Shown here in pieces: positions 8,778-17,250 of a stretch of 64,000 nucleotides of DNA. How positions within the stretch are numbered: position 1 is the stretch's first letter; every line of letters starts with the position of its first letter. The notes under the pieces are model-generated. The model was not told where the DNA came from and did not search any database. It saw nothing but the letters and a program-made list of their open reading frames with translations. The stretch lies in NCBI RefSeq assembly GCF_016583565.1, contig NZ_NRRF01000002.1, positions 119,901 through 183,900 on the forward strand, read 5' to 3'. This stretch comes from Thiocystis violacea. GTDB taxonomy: Bacteria > Pseudomonadota > Gammaproteobacteria > Chromatiales > Chromatiaceae. The position numbers and the translations under genes are program-made.

Positions 8778-8802
8778 GAGTGCCCTGGGATTCGGGGCAC
8801 TC
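8778..8802 (+). terminator. hairpin between dnaX and ybaB
   Basis: GAGTGCCC at 8778-8785 pairs with GGGCACTC at 8795-8802 around a nine-base loop. No T run follows, so it could be a weak terminator, an attenuator or an RNA-end stabiliser. The 251-base dnaX-ybaB gap also holds a GCCGGC/GCCGGC inverted repeat at 8594-8616; I see no gene in it. Confidence 0.4.
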
Positions 8803-8829
8803 ATCTGTGACATCAAGAGGTAGTGTGAT

Positions 8830-9153
8830 ATGAAAGCTGGACTCGGCGGCCTGTTGAAGCAGGCTCAGAAGATGCAGGAAGAGATGCAGCAGGCGCAGGC
8901 GCGCCTCGCCCAGGAAGAGGTGGTCGGCGAGGCTGGCGGCGGCATGGTCAAAGTGACCATGACCGGTCAGCATCAGGTCAAGCGCGTCGAGATCGACCCC
9001 TCGCTGATGGGCGACGACAAGGAGATGCTCGAGGATCTGGTGACGGCGGCTGTGAATGCGGCGACCCAGCGAATCGCCGAGAAGGTCAAGGAGAATATGT
9101 CCGAGCTGACCTCCGGGATCCCCCTGCCGCCGGGAATGAAGCTGCCTTTCTGA
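8830..9153 (+). CDS. ybaB: YbaB/EbfC nucleoid-associated protein
   Basis: The 107-residue product matches the family in length and sequence: a helical start with [15 protein letters not shown], the central [19 protein letters not shown] and the C-terminal [10 protein letters not shown]. Members form dimers that bind DNA and affect nucleoid structure. The ATG at 8830 has AGAGG upstream. It lies between dnaX and recR, the classical location, 19 bases before recR and probably co-transcribed with it. Confidence 0.96.
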   Translation: MKAGLGGLLKQAQKMQEEMQQAQARLAQEEVVGEAGGGMVKVTMTGQHQVKRVEIDPSLMGDDKEMLEDLVTAAVNAATQRIAEKVKENMSELTSGIPLPPGMKLPF

Positions 9154-9172
9154 CGCAGGCCAAGGGCCAGCC

Positions 9173-9769
9173 GTGACTGAGCGCCCGCTGCTGAACCAGC
9201 TGATCGATGCCCTGCGTTGTCTGCCGGGCGTCGGGCCGAAGTCGGCGCAGCGCATCGCCTTCCACTTGCTGGAGCGCAACCGCGAAGGCGGTGTCAGGCT
9301 GGCTCGGGTCATGGCCGAGGCCATGACCCGGATCAACCGCTGCGGGCGCTGCCGAACCCTGACCGAGCATGCACTCTGCGCCATCTGCGCGAGCGCCAAT
9401 CGGGATCCGGCGTTGCTCTGCATCGTCGAGCAGCCGTCGGAGGTGCTTGCGATCGAGCAAGCGACGGACTACCGGGGGCTCTACTTCGTGCTCGGCGGGC
9501 GTCTCTCGCCGCTGGATGGCATCGGTCCGGACGAGCTGGGTCTCGGCGATTTGGAGGCACGCCTTGGCGAGGAAGCGATCGCCGAGGTGATCCTCGCCAT
9601 CAGTCCGACGGTCGAGGGGAGCGCGACGGCTCAGTTCATCGCTGATTGCGCGGCGCGGCACCAGGTGAAGATCTCCCGTATCGCTCACGGTGTGCCTCTG
9701 GGCGGGGAGCTCGAGTACGTGGACGGTGGAACCCTCGCGCTGGCCTTCGCGGGCCGGCGTGACATCTGA
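9173..9769 (+). CDS. recR: recombination mediator protein RecR
   Basis: RecR helps load RecA at single-stranded gaps together with RecF and RecO. The 198-residue protein shows the helix-hairpin-helix [14 protein letters not shown] near residue 20, a four-cysteine zinc finger ([16 protein letters not shown], about residues 54-69) and a Toprim domain beginning [15 protein letters not shown]. The conserved C-terminal segment [16 protein letters not shown] is present. Start is GTG at 9173, giving [10 protein letters not shown]. It follows ybaB closely. Confidence 0.97.
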   Translation: MTERPLLNQLIDALRCLPGVGPKSAQRIAFHLLERNREGGVRLARVMAEAMTRINRCGRCRTLTEHALCAICASANRDPALLCIVEQPSEVLAIEQATDYRGLYFVLGGRLSPLDGIGPDELGLGDLEARLGEEAIAEVILAISPTVEGSATAQFIADCAARHQVKISRIAHGVPLGGELEYVDGGTLALAFAGRRDI

Positions 9770-9836
9770 GTCCGCCCGATCCTGTGCGCTGCTTGCGCGC
9801 TCAGGTTGGGATGTCGCTTGGATCGCCTTTTGACTG

Positions 9837-9869
9837 AACGCTGTCTTTACAGAAACGCTGTCTTCACAG
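9837..9869 (+). repeat. two-copy 16-base tandem repeat upstream of hinT
   Basis: AACGCTGTCTTTACAG at 9837-9852 and AACGCTGTCTTCACAG at 9854-9869 differ at one base and are spaced 17 bases apart. They end 17 bases before the hinT start codon, inside its likely untranslated leader. Confidence 0.85.
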
Positions 9870-9886
9870 ATTGGAGCGGGGCCAGG

Positions 9887-10231
9887 ATGTCAGACACCAT
9901 ATTCGGTAAGATCGCTGCGGGTGAGATGTCTGCGGACATCGTCTACGAGGACGAGGATCTCGTCGCTTTTCGGGATATCAGTCCCCAGGCGCCGACGCAT
10001 CTCCTCTTGATTCCGCGCAAGCCTATTCCGACGCTGAATGACGCCACGCCGGACGATGCCGAGCTGCTCGGTAAGCTCCTTCTTGCCGCGGCCAAGGTGG
10101 CGGCGGCCGCTGGAATTGCCGAAAGCGGTTACCGAACCGTCATCAACTGCAACGCCGGCGCCGGGCAGACCGTCTTTCACCTTCATCTGCACGTGCTGGG
10201 CGGGCGCCCCTTGCAGTGGCCCCCGGGATGA
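9887..10231 (+). CDS. hinT: HIT-family purine nucleoside phosphoramidase HinT
   Basis: The 114-residue product carries the HIT active-site signature FHLHLHVLGG near the C-terminus and the family opening DTIFGKIAAGE. HinT enzymes hydrolyse adenosine 5'-phosphoramidates and related nucleotides in the cytoplasm. The ATG at 9887 follows GGAGCGGGGCCAGG, giving the usual length; a longer upstream frame has no support. Its leader contains a two-copy repeat. It lies between recR and minC, separated from each by more than 100 bases. Confidence 0.95.
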   Translation: MSDTIFGKIAAGEMSADIVYEDEDLVAFRDISPQAPTHLLLIPRKPIPTLNDATPDDAELLGKLLLAAAKVAAAAGIAESGYRTVINCNAGAGQTVFHLHLHVLGGRPLQWPPG

Positions 10232-10415
10232 GGCATCCGGCATGCGGTGATCCTGCCGCGGATCTGGCTGTGCGAGTCGCAGGCTATGATGAGGCGCAAA
10301 CAGCCGTTAGCATTGCAGAATTGGCCTTTACGACCGCCGCTCGACACATCGAGGGGCGGATGCGAAACGAATACGACAGGAGTGGAGGGGCGGTTGACGC
10401 CCACGTCAAGGCAAC

Positions 10416-11216
10416 ATGGCAGTGAACCCGAACCCTCGAAACAACGACACGGACGGACCACGGTCTTTCGAGCTCAAGGCCGCGAGCTTCACATTGCCCA
10501 TCATTCGGCTGATCGACAACAATATCGAAGCCGTCGCGGCCCGCCTCGGGGCGAAGGTCGAGAAGGCGCCCGACTTCTTTCGCAATACGCCCGTCGTCAT
10601 CGATCTCAGCTCGTTGCCTGAAGGGGTTGGCGCGGGGGAGCTACCGCTGCTCGTCGGTCTCCTGCGCGGTTACGGCATGATTCCCTTTGGGGTCCGTGGT
10701 GGCGGTAAGGAGCAGAATGCCGCCGCCGAGGCGCTCGAGCTTGCGGTGCTCCGCGACTCCTACGTGCGGCGTGGCAAGGGCGCGAGCAAGGCCGAAGAGC
10801 CGCCGCCCGAGTCTGAGGTTGCCGTCGATGAGGCACCCGCGCCGCAGGCGCGCGCCTCCAAACAGGCGGCGAGCCCGCGTCGGTCCAATCCCGGTTTCAT
10901 GCTGATCACCAAGCCAGTGCGCTCTGGCCAGCGTGTCTACGCCTCGGGTGGCGACCTCTCCATCACGGCCGCCGTCAGCTCGGGCGCCGAGCTGATGGCC
11001 GACGGCAATATCCACGTCTATGGTCCGCTGCGCGGACGGGCGCTGGCGGGAATGAGCGGCAACCTCGAGGCGCGGATCTTTTGCCAGGATCTGCAGGCGG
11101 AGTTGGTCTCGATCGCCGGTCACTACCGCGTCAGCGAGAACATCCCCGTTGAGCTGCGTGGCGTGCCTGTCCAGATTTTCTTGGATCAGAAGATTCTTCG
11201 CATCGAAAAACTTTGA
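10416..11216 (+). CDS. minC: septum site-determining protein MinC
   Basis: MinC inhibits FtsZ polymerisation and is brought to the membrane by MinD. The 266-residue protein has an N-terminal FtsZ-inhibiting domain (about 1-110, with FELKAASFTLPIIRL), a Pro/Ala/Glu-rich linker around 125-155, and the right-handed beta-helix C-domain from about 165 (SGQRVYASGGDLSI, GAELMADGNIHVYGPLRGRA). Start is ATG at 10416. It is the first gene of minCDE. The 184 bases before it hold no gene that I can support. Confidence 0.96.
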   Translation: MAVNPNPRNNDTDGPRSFELKAASFTLPIIRLIDNNIEAVAARLGAKVEKAPDFFRNTPVVIDLSSLPEGVGAGELPLLVGLLRGYGMIPFGVRGGGKEQNAAAEALELAVLRDSYVRRGKGASKAEEPPPESEVAVDEAPAPQARASKQAASPRRSNPGFMLITKPVRSGQRVYASGGDLSITAAVSSGAELMADGNIHVYGPLRGRALAGMSGNLEARIFCQDLQAELVSIAGHYRVSENIPVELRGVPVQIFLDQKILRIEKL

Positions 11217-11267
11217 CGGTCTCCTGAGCCGAGCAACGGAATAGATCCCTTTAAGGAGGGTGTGACT

Positions 11268-12077
11268 TTGGCGAGAATTATCGTAATCACCTCAGGCAAG
11301 GGTGGCGTCGGCAAGACGACGACGTCGGCCGCTCTGTCCATGGGGTTGGCTCAGCGGGGCAAGCGCACGGTGGTCATCGACTTCGACGTGGGGCTGCGCA
11401 ACCTGGATTTGATCATGGGCTGTGAGCGCCGTGTCGTTTACGATTTCGTCAACGTGATCAACAAGGAAGCCAATCTCAACCAGGCACTGATTCGCGACAA
11501 GCGCTGCGATCACCTCTATGTGCTGCCTGCGTCGCAGACACGGGACAAGGACGCGCTGACCAAGGAGGGTGTCGAGCGTGTTCTCAACGAGCTGACGCAA
11601 AACCACGACTTCATCATCTGCGACTCCCCGGCCGGTATCGAGCATGGCGCGACCATGGCCATGTACTTTGCCGACGATGCTATCGTGGTGACCAACCCTG
11701 AGGTGTCATCGGTGCGTGACTCCGACCGGATGCTGGGCATCCTCTCGAGCCGGTCGAGGCGCGCCGAGAACAGCGAAGAGCCCATCCGCGAATATCTGCT
11801 CCTCACCCGTTACGACCCCTACCGCGTCCTCTCTGGGGAGATGTTGAGCGTCGACGACGTCCAGGAGATCCTGTCTCTGAATCTACTGGGCGTGATCCCT
11901 GAGTCCAAGGCGGTCCTCAGTGCCTCCAACGCGGGTGTGCCAGTCATTCTCGATCGTGAGAGCGATGCCGGACGGGCCTACAATGACATGGTGTCCCGCT
12001 ATCTGGGTGAGGATGTGCCGCACCGCTTCCTCAACCCTGAGAAGAAAGGCTTTCTGAGCCGCTTATTCAGAGGTTGA
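11268..12077 (+). CDS. minD: septum site-determining ATPase MinD (TTG start)
   Basis: MinD is the membrane-associated ATPase that carries MinC and oscillates with MinE. A deviant Walker A SGKGGVGKTT occupies residues 9-18, and the C-terminus GFLSRLFRG forms the amphipathic membrane anchor. The start is chosen as TTG at 11268, not the GTG at 11262: AAGGAGGG ends at 11260, too close for 11262 but about eight bases from the TTG, and translation from TTG gives MARIIVITSGK, the family's usual beginning, for 269 residues. It is separated from minE by three bases. Confidence 0.96.
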   Translation: MARIIVITSGKGGVGKTTTSAALSMGLAQRGKRTVVIDFDVGLRNLDLIMGCERRVVYDFVNVINKEANLNQALIRDKRCDHLYVLPASQTRDKDALTKEGVERVLNELTQNHDFIICDSPAGIEHGATMAMYFADDAIVVTNPEVSSVRDSDRMLGILSSRSRRAENSEEPIREYLLLTRYDPYRVLSGEMLSVDDVQEILSLNLLGVIPESKAVLSASNAGVPVILDRESDAGRAYNDMVSRYLGEDVPHRFLNPEKKGFLSRLFRG

Positions 12078-12080
12078 CCT

Positions 12081-12350
12081 ATGGGCCTGCTCGATTACTT
12101 CATCTCCTCGCGCTCGAAGGGGACGGCCAATGTGGCGAAGGAGCGGCTACAGATCCTGGTCGCTCACGACCGCGCCGCGCGCGATCGTCCTTCGTATCTT
12201 CCGCAACTCCAGGAGGAGATCCTCGCGGTCATCCGCAAATATGTGGATGTGGATCTAAGCTCTGTGTCGGTGAACTACGAACAGGAGGACTCGCACGAGG
12301 TCCTCGAGCTGAACATCATCCTGCCCGATACGCTTCAGAATCAGGCCTGA
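12081..12350 (+). CDS. minE: cell division topological specificity factor MinE
   Basis: MinE (89 residues) stimulates MinD ATPase and confines division inhibition to the poles. The start MGLLDYFISSRSKGTANVAK is the MinD-interacting helix region and the remainder (YLPQLQEEILAVIRKYV, VSVNYEQEDSHEVLELNI) is the dimerising topological domain. It begins three bases after minD. It faces dapE across a 123-base convergent gap with no clear terminator. Confidence 0.97.
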   Translation: MGLLDYFISSRSKGTANVAKERLQILVAHDRAARDRPSYLPQLQEEILAVIRKYVDVDLSSVSVNYEQEDSHEVLELNIILPDTLQNQA

Positions 12351-12473
12351 CCCACTGCTTCCGTCCGGGTTGCCCCCGCGTCTCTTGCGGCCGGCTGACG
12401 GGGCGCTCGGGCAGGTGTCTTTACGCCTGTTGTCTGCGCCGCACGTCAACCGGTCATGGAATCAGCCAATTGT

Positions 12474-13604
12474 TCAGGCGAGCAACAGCCGTTCGAGCAT
12501 GAGGTGGTAGATCCGAGAGAGCTGTTCGAGCTCCTCGATGCCGACACATTCGTCGACCTGATGAATGGTGGCGTTGAGCGGTCCTAGCTCGACGACTTGG
12601 GCGCCCATGGGGGCGATAAAGCGACCGTCCGAGGTGCCGCCCGCCGTCGATAGCTGGGTCTCGACGCCTGTGACCTCGAGGATCGCGGCGCGTGCGGTTT
12701 CGACGAGCTCGCCCGCGGGCGTGAGGAAGGGGTTGCCGGACAGACGCCAGCGGATGTCGTAGTCGAACCCGCCGGCGTCCAGGATCTCTCCGACCCGAGC
12801 CTTGATCCGCTCCGGGTCGAGTTCGGTCGAGAAACGCAGATTGAACTGTGCCTCCAGCCGTCCAGGAATGACGTTTTCCGCGCCCGTGCCCATGTTGAGG
12901 TTGGCGATCTGGAAGCTGGTCGGCGGGAAGTGCTCGTTCCCCTGATCCCAGACCTCGGCGCAAAGTGCGGCCAGGGACTGGGCGCTGGCATGAAAGGGGT
13001 TCTTCGCTAGTTGCGGATAGGCGACATGCCCCTGTTTCCCGTAGACGCTCAGAAACCCAGAGAGGCTGCCGCGTCGGCCGTTCTTGATGGAGTCTCCGAG
13101 CCGCTCCCGGCTGGACGGCTCGCCGACCAAGGCATAGTCGATGCGCTCGCCGCGCTGCTGTAGCCGCTCCACGACTTTGACGGTGCCCTCGACCGAGGGG
13201 CCTTCCTCGTCGCTCGTGATCAGAAAGGCGATGGAGCCTTGATGATTGCTGTGCTCGGCCAGAAAGGCTTCGACCGCCGTCACCATGGCGGCGAGCGAGC
13301 CCTTCATGTCGGCAGCGCCGCGGCCGAAGAGCTTGCCATCGCGGATCGTCGCGGCGAAGGGGTCGGAGGTCCATTGGTCGAGCGGTCCGGTCGGCACCAC
13401 GTCGGTATGGCCGGCGAAGCAGAAGACGGGACCGCTGTCGCCGCGTCTCGCCCAGAGGTTGGTGACCTCGCCGAACGGCATGGGCTCGATGCGGAAGCCC
13501 ACTGCCGCCAAACGCTCGGCCATGAGCGCCTGGCAGCCGGCATCCTCGGGTGTCACCGAGCGCCGGGCGACCAGATCGCAAGCGAGTTGCAGGGTTGGCG
13601 ACAT
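12474..13604 (-). CDS. dapE: succinyl-diaminopimelate desuccinylase DapE
   Basis: DapE is the zinc metallopeptidase that releases succinate from N-succinyl-LL-diaminopimelate for lysine and peptidoglycan synthesis. Metal-site motifs are visible: [22 protein letters not shown] and the catalytic pair in [13 protein letters not shown]. The start at 13604 gives [19 protein letters not shown] and 376 residues, the family size; the frame runs further upstream but only as the shadow of the preceding gene. Its ATG overlaps the stop of the ArsC-like gene by four bases. It ends the dapC-dapD-ArsC-like-dapE series, so all succinylase-route transformations after dapD are encoded together. Confidence 0.96.
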   Translation of the reverse strand: MSPTLQLACDLVARRSVTPEDAGCQALMAERLAAVGFRIEPMPFGEVTNLWARRGDSGPVFCFAGHTDVVPTGPLDQWTSDPFAATIRDGKLFGRGAADMKGSLAAMVTAVEAFLAEHSNHQGSIAFLITSDEEGPSVEGTVKVVERLQQRGERIDYALVGEPSSRERLGDSIKNGRRGSLSGFLSVYGKQGHVAYPQLAKNPFHASAQSLAALCAEVWDQGNEHFPPTSFQIANLNMGTGAENVIPGRLEAQFNLRFSTELDPERIKARVGEILDAGGFDYDIRWRLSGNPFLTPAGELVETARAAILEVTGVETQLSTAGGTSDGRFIAPMGAQVVELGPLNATIHQVDECVGIEELEQLSRIYHLMLERLLLA

Positions 13605-13947
13605 CACGCGAAGACCTCCCGATAGGCATCCTCGGAGAAGCCGAGATGACGCGCGCTCCCAGTGTCGAGCAGGGGGCGCCGGATGATGGACGGTGACTCC
13701 AGCATGACATGGACCGCCGCTGCCTCGTCCATGGTCTCCCGCACCGATTCGGGCAGCTTGCGCCAAGTCGTGCCGCGACGGTTGAGCAGGTTCTCCCAGC
13801 CTAGCTCGTCGATCCAGGCGCGCAGCTGCTGCTCATCCAGGCCCTCTTTCTTGAAGTCGTGAAAGACGTACTGGATGCCCCGCCCGTCGAGCCAGAGCCG
13901 CGCCTTCTTGACCGTGCCGCAGTTCGGGATGCCATAGAGGGCGAGCA

Positions 13948-13948
<1 letters not shown>
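13604..13948 (-). CDS. ArsC/Spx-family reductase-like protein (YffB type)
   Basis: The 114-residue product starts [20 protein letters not shown]: one cysteine in the thioredoxin-fold active-site position, then a long helix, and a late RRPLLD motif as in YffB/ArsC-like proteins. It is not a canonical arsenate reductase by context. It overlaps dapD and dapE by four bases on each side, so it is translationally coupled to both. A dapD/dapE-linked yffB-like gene is common in proteobacteria, but its role there is not known to me. Glutathione-dependent thiol reduction is a family-based guess. Confidence 0.9.
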
Positions 13949-14769
<821 letters not shown>

Positions 14770-14895
14770 GGTTTCCTGTACCTGTTGCGTAATGGCGTCA
14801 ACCGGCCGTGGTTCGGGGTGGACGTGTCCGACCGCTCCGTGGGCCTTTCGGACCCTGTCCTGTCGCGGTCGCGTGGGTTCTCATGGTGACCTAGC

Positions 14896-14925
14896 TGATG
14901 GTGAGCGAGCGAATGGTGAGCGAGC
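14896..14925 (-). repeat. two-copy 15-base tandem repeat between dapC and dapD
   Basis: On the plus strand ATGGTGAGCGAGC occurs at 14898-14910 and 14913-14925, a 15-base period with the first two bases of each unit differing. It lies in the 179-base dapC-dapD gap, where I see no gene. Confidence 0.8.
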
Positions 14926-14948
14926 CGCGCCGATGCCGCTCGGCGGGG

Positions 14949-16160
14949 TCACAAGCCCCCGATCAGACGGCGTATCCGCTGGGCGGCGGCCACGCATTCG
15001 TCCAGCGGCGGCACCAGGGCGATCCGGATTCGGTTGGCGCCCGGATCGCCGCTATTCAACGGGCGGGAGAGAAAGCTGCCCGGCAGCACGGTGACATGCT
15101 CCTCGGCGAAGAGGCGACGCGCGAAATCCTGGTCCGGGATCGGCGTCTCCGGCCAGAGATAGAAACCCGCCTGCTGTGGGCCGAGATCCATGACATCGCC
15201 CAGGATCTCCTGTACGGCCAGGCGCTTCTCGCGGTAGAGCTGCCGATTCGCGCGCACATGCTCCTCGTCGCGCCAGGCTGCGGCGCTTGCGCTCTGGACG
15301 GCGAGCGACATGGCGCAGCCGTGGTAGGTCCTGTAGCTCAGGAATCCCTCGATCAAGGCGGCGTCACCGGCGACGAAGCCGGAGCGCAATCCCGGTGCAT
15401 TGGAGCGCTTCGAGAGGCTGTGGAAGACGATGCAGCGGCTGAAATCCAGGTTGCCCGTGGCGGCCGCCGCTTGCAGGAGGCCAGCCGGCAGGTCGGATTC
15501 GTCCTGGTAGATCTCGGAATAGCATTCATCCGAGGCAATGACGAAGTCGTGCCTGTGCGCAAGCTCGATGAGGCGGGCGTAGGCCGCCTGGTCGAAGACG
15601 GCGCCGGTCGGATTCCCCGGCGAGCAGATGTAGAGCAGTTGGCAGCGGTCCCAATCGCGCGGAGCGACCGCGTCGAAATCCGGCAGGAAGCCGTTGTGCT
15701 TCTCGCAGGCCAGATAGCGGGGTTCGGCGCCCGCGAGCAGGGCGGCGCCCTCGTAGATCTGATAGCAGGGGTTCGGCATCATCACCAGCGGGCTGGCCGC
15801 TCGGTCGACCACGGCTTGGGCAAAGGCGAAGAGCGCCTCGCGGGTCCCATTGACCGGCAGGATCTGCCGTGCGGGGTCGATGCCGAGACGGGCGGTCCCT
15901 GCTGCGCCGAGACCGAAGCGCTGACTCAGCCAGCTCGCGATGGCCTCGCGCAGCTCCACCGTTCCGCGCGTGGTCGGGTAGACCGCGAGCTGATGCAGGT
16001 GTGCGATGAGTGCGTCCGAGATCAGCCGCGGCGTCGGGTGCTTGGGTTCGCCGATGTAGAGGGCGATGTGGTCGAGGTGGCGTGGTGGGTCGACGCCTTG
16101 CTTGAGGAGAGTCAGCTTCTCGAACGGGTAGGGTTGAAGGCGACCGAGGTCGGAATTCAT
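14949..16160 (-). CDS. dapC: succinyldiaminopimelate aminotransferase DapC
   Basis: This fold-type I PLP enzyme converts N-succinyl-2-amino-6-oxopimelate to N-succinyl-diaminopimelate with glutamate as donor. It has 403 residues. Visible features are the N-terminal LQPYPFEKL, LYIGEPKHPTP, substrate/PLP segments ICSPGNPTGAVF and IASDECYSEIY, and the PLP-lysine region SLSKRSNAPGLRSGF. The opening and IGEPKH motif distinguish DapC from general aspartate aminotransferases. It heads the dap cluster on the minus strand and is divergent from the VOC gene by 111 bases. Confidence 0.94.
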   Translation of the reverse strand: MNSDLGRLQPYPFEKLTLLKQGVDPPRHLDHIALYIGEPKHPTPRLISDALIAHLHQLAVYPTTRGTVELREAIASWLSQRFGLGAAGTARLGIDPARQILPVNGTREALFAFAQAVVDRAASPLVMMPNPCYQIYEGAALLAGAEPRYLACEKHNGFLPDFDAVAPRDWDRCQLLYICSPGNPTGAVFDQAAYARLIELAHRHDFVIASDECYSEIYQDESDLPAGLLQAAAATGNLDFSRCIVFHSLSKRSNAPGLRSGFVAGDAALIEGFLSYRTYHGCAMSLAVQSASAAAWRDEEHVRANRQLYREKRLAVQEILGDVMDLGPQQAGFYLWPETPIPDQDFARRLFAEEHVTVLPGSFLSRPLNSGDPGANRIRIALVPPLDECVAAAQRIRRLIGGL

Positions 16161-16271
16161 TGCGTGGTGGGCCTGTCTGGGGGTGTCGCGAGCCTGCTGG
16201 GCCGGTCACTCGAACAAAGTCGGCTAGTATAGGGCAAGGGGTTACTTGGCTCCACGTTGCGGAGGGTCGCG

Positions 16272-16646
16272 ATGCGCCTTGTCCAGGATCTACATCACGC
16301 CAGCCTGATCGTCGCAGACACGATCGAATCCTTGCGCTTCTACGAGGGGATTCTGGGTCTTGAGGTGCGCGACGACCGGCCGGATCTGCCCTTTCCGGGC
16401 GCGTGGCTCGCCGTTGGTGATCGGCAGATCCATCTGTTGGAGTTGCCGAATCCGGACCCGGTCGATGGCCGCCCCATTCACGGCGGACGGGATCGGCACC
16501 TTGCGATGCTGGTCGCGTCATTGGACGCGCTGGCCGAACGGCTCGATGCCGCCGGGCTGCCCTTCACGCTCAGTCGCTCCGGTCGGCGCGCGCTCTTTTG
16601 CCGCGATCCAGACGGGAACGGACTGGAATTCATGGAGGCGGGCTGA
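16272..16646 (+). CDS. VOC-superfamily (glyoxalase/dioxygenase-like) protein
   Basis: The 124-residue product has a single vicinal-oxygen-chelate fold: LHHASLIVADTIESLRFYEG at the start, DRQIHLLELPNPD in the middle, and FCRDPDGNGLEFMEAG at the end. Likely metal ligands are the first His, a central His and the late Glu. ATG at 16272 has GGAGG six bases upstream. The substrate cannot be told from sequence. It is divergent from dapC and convergent with the next gene. Confidence 0.85.
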   Translation: MRLVQDLHHASLIVADTIESLRFYEGILGLEVRDDRPDLPFPGAWLAVGDRQIHLLELPNPDPVDGRPIHGGRDRHLAMLVASLDALAERLDAAGLPFTLSRSGRRALFCRDPDGNGLEFMEAG

Positions 16647-16689
16647 AGCCCGAGATGCGCGCGCGGGAGCGACGTCTGAGCCTCGCGGA

Positions 16690-17250
16690 TCAAAAGCCCC
16701 GGAAGTACCAGAGATTGTTCCAGCCGGGCGGAGTGAACATGGGGTCGCTGGCCCCTGGATACTCCGTGCTCTGCGGGTCGGCACTGGTGGCGCCGCCGTC
16801 GTCTGGCCGATCGGCTGCTGGCTGACCGGGCGGGAGACTCAGAAAGTGCTCGCGTTGCTGGTCGATGCGCTCCTGACGCTCGGCGCGTCTGCGCCGCAGG
16901 TCCTCTTCCCATATCTCCTGGTGAGCGGAACCGCGTGGATTGTTGAGGCGGCGGCGTGCTGTGTACTCCTCGCGTGCAGCCTTGCGCCTTGCCTCCCAGG
17001 CGTGACGTTGCGCGCGGACCTCGTCCAGCCAGGGCGAGGGGATCTCCGGTGCGGGCATCCAGGTCTCGGGTGGCATCGCGTACGGCGTCTCCGCGGCCTG
17101 TTGCGCCAGGGTTGGCGTGGTTGCGAGACTGAGCAAAAGAATCAGGGCTGTGCGTGGTCGTGTGAAGATCGGCGGCGCCCAGACGGGGCGCTGCCTCGGT
17201 CTTGCTGCCTGAGTGTCAGCTCGGGGCTCCTTGTCCTTCGAGTCGTTCAT
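16690..17250 (-). CDS. small exported protein overlapping glnD
   Basis: The 186-residue product has a basic 30-residue head, a hydrophobic stretch TALILLLSLATTPTLAQ that looks like a signal peptide with a long n-region, and a mature part rich in Arg, Glu, Pro and Gln (EARRKAAREEYTARRRL; DLRRRRAERQERIDQQ). The C-terminus ends WNNLWYFRGF. No family is recognised. The gene begins inside the last codons of glnD (35-base overlap, different frame), so it is probably translated after glnD. The overlap and absence of a better start leave the exact N-terminus uncertain. Confidence 0.6.
   Translation of the reverse strand: MNDSKDKEPRADTQAARPRQRPVWAPPIFTRPRTALILLLSLATTPTLAQQAAETPYAMPPETWMPAPEIPSPWLDEVRAQRHAWEARRKAAREEYTARRRLNNPRGSAHQEIWEEDLRRRRAERQERIDQQREHFLSLPPGQPAADRPDDGGATSADPQSTEYPGASDPMFTPPGWNNLWYFRGF

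Noticed and set aside
14898..16232. 444-codon plus-strand open frame over dapC
   Set aside because: Antisense to dapC, which has all its family motifs; no ribosome site or domain in the shadow frame.
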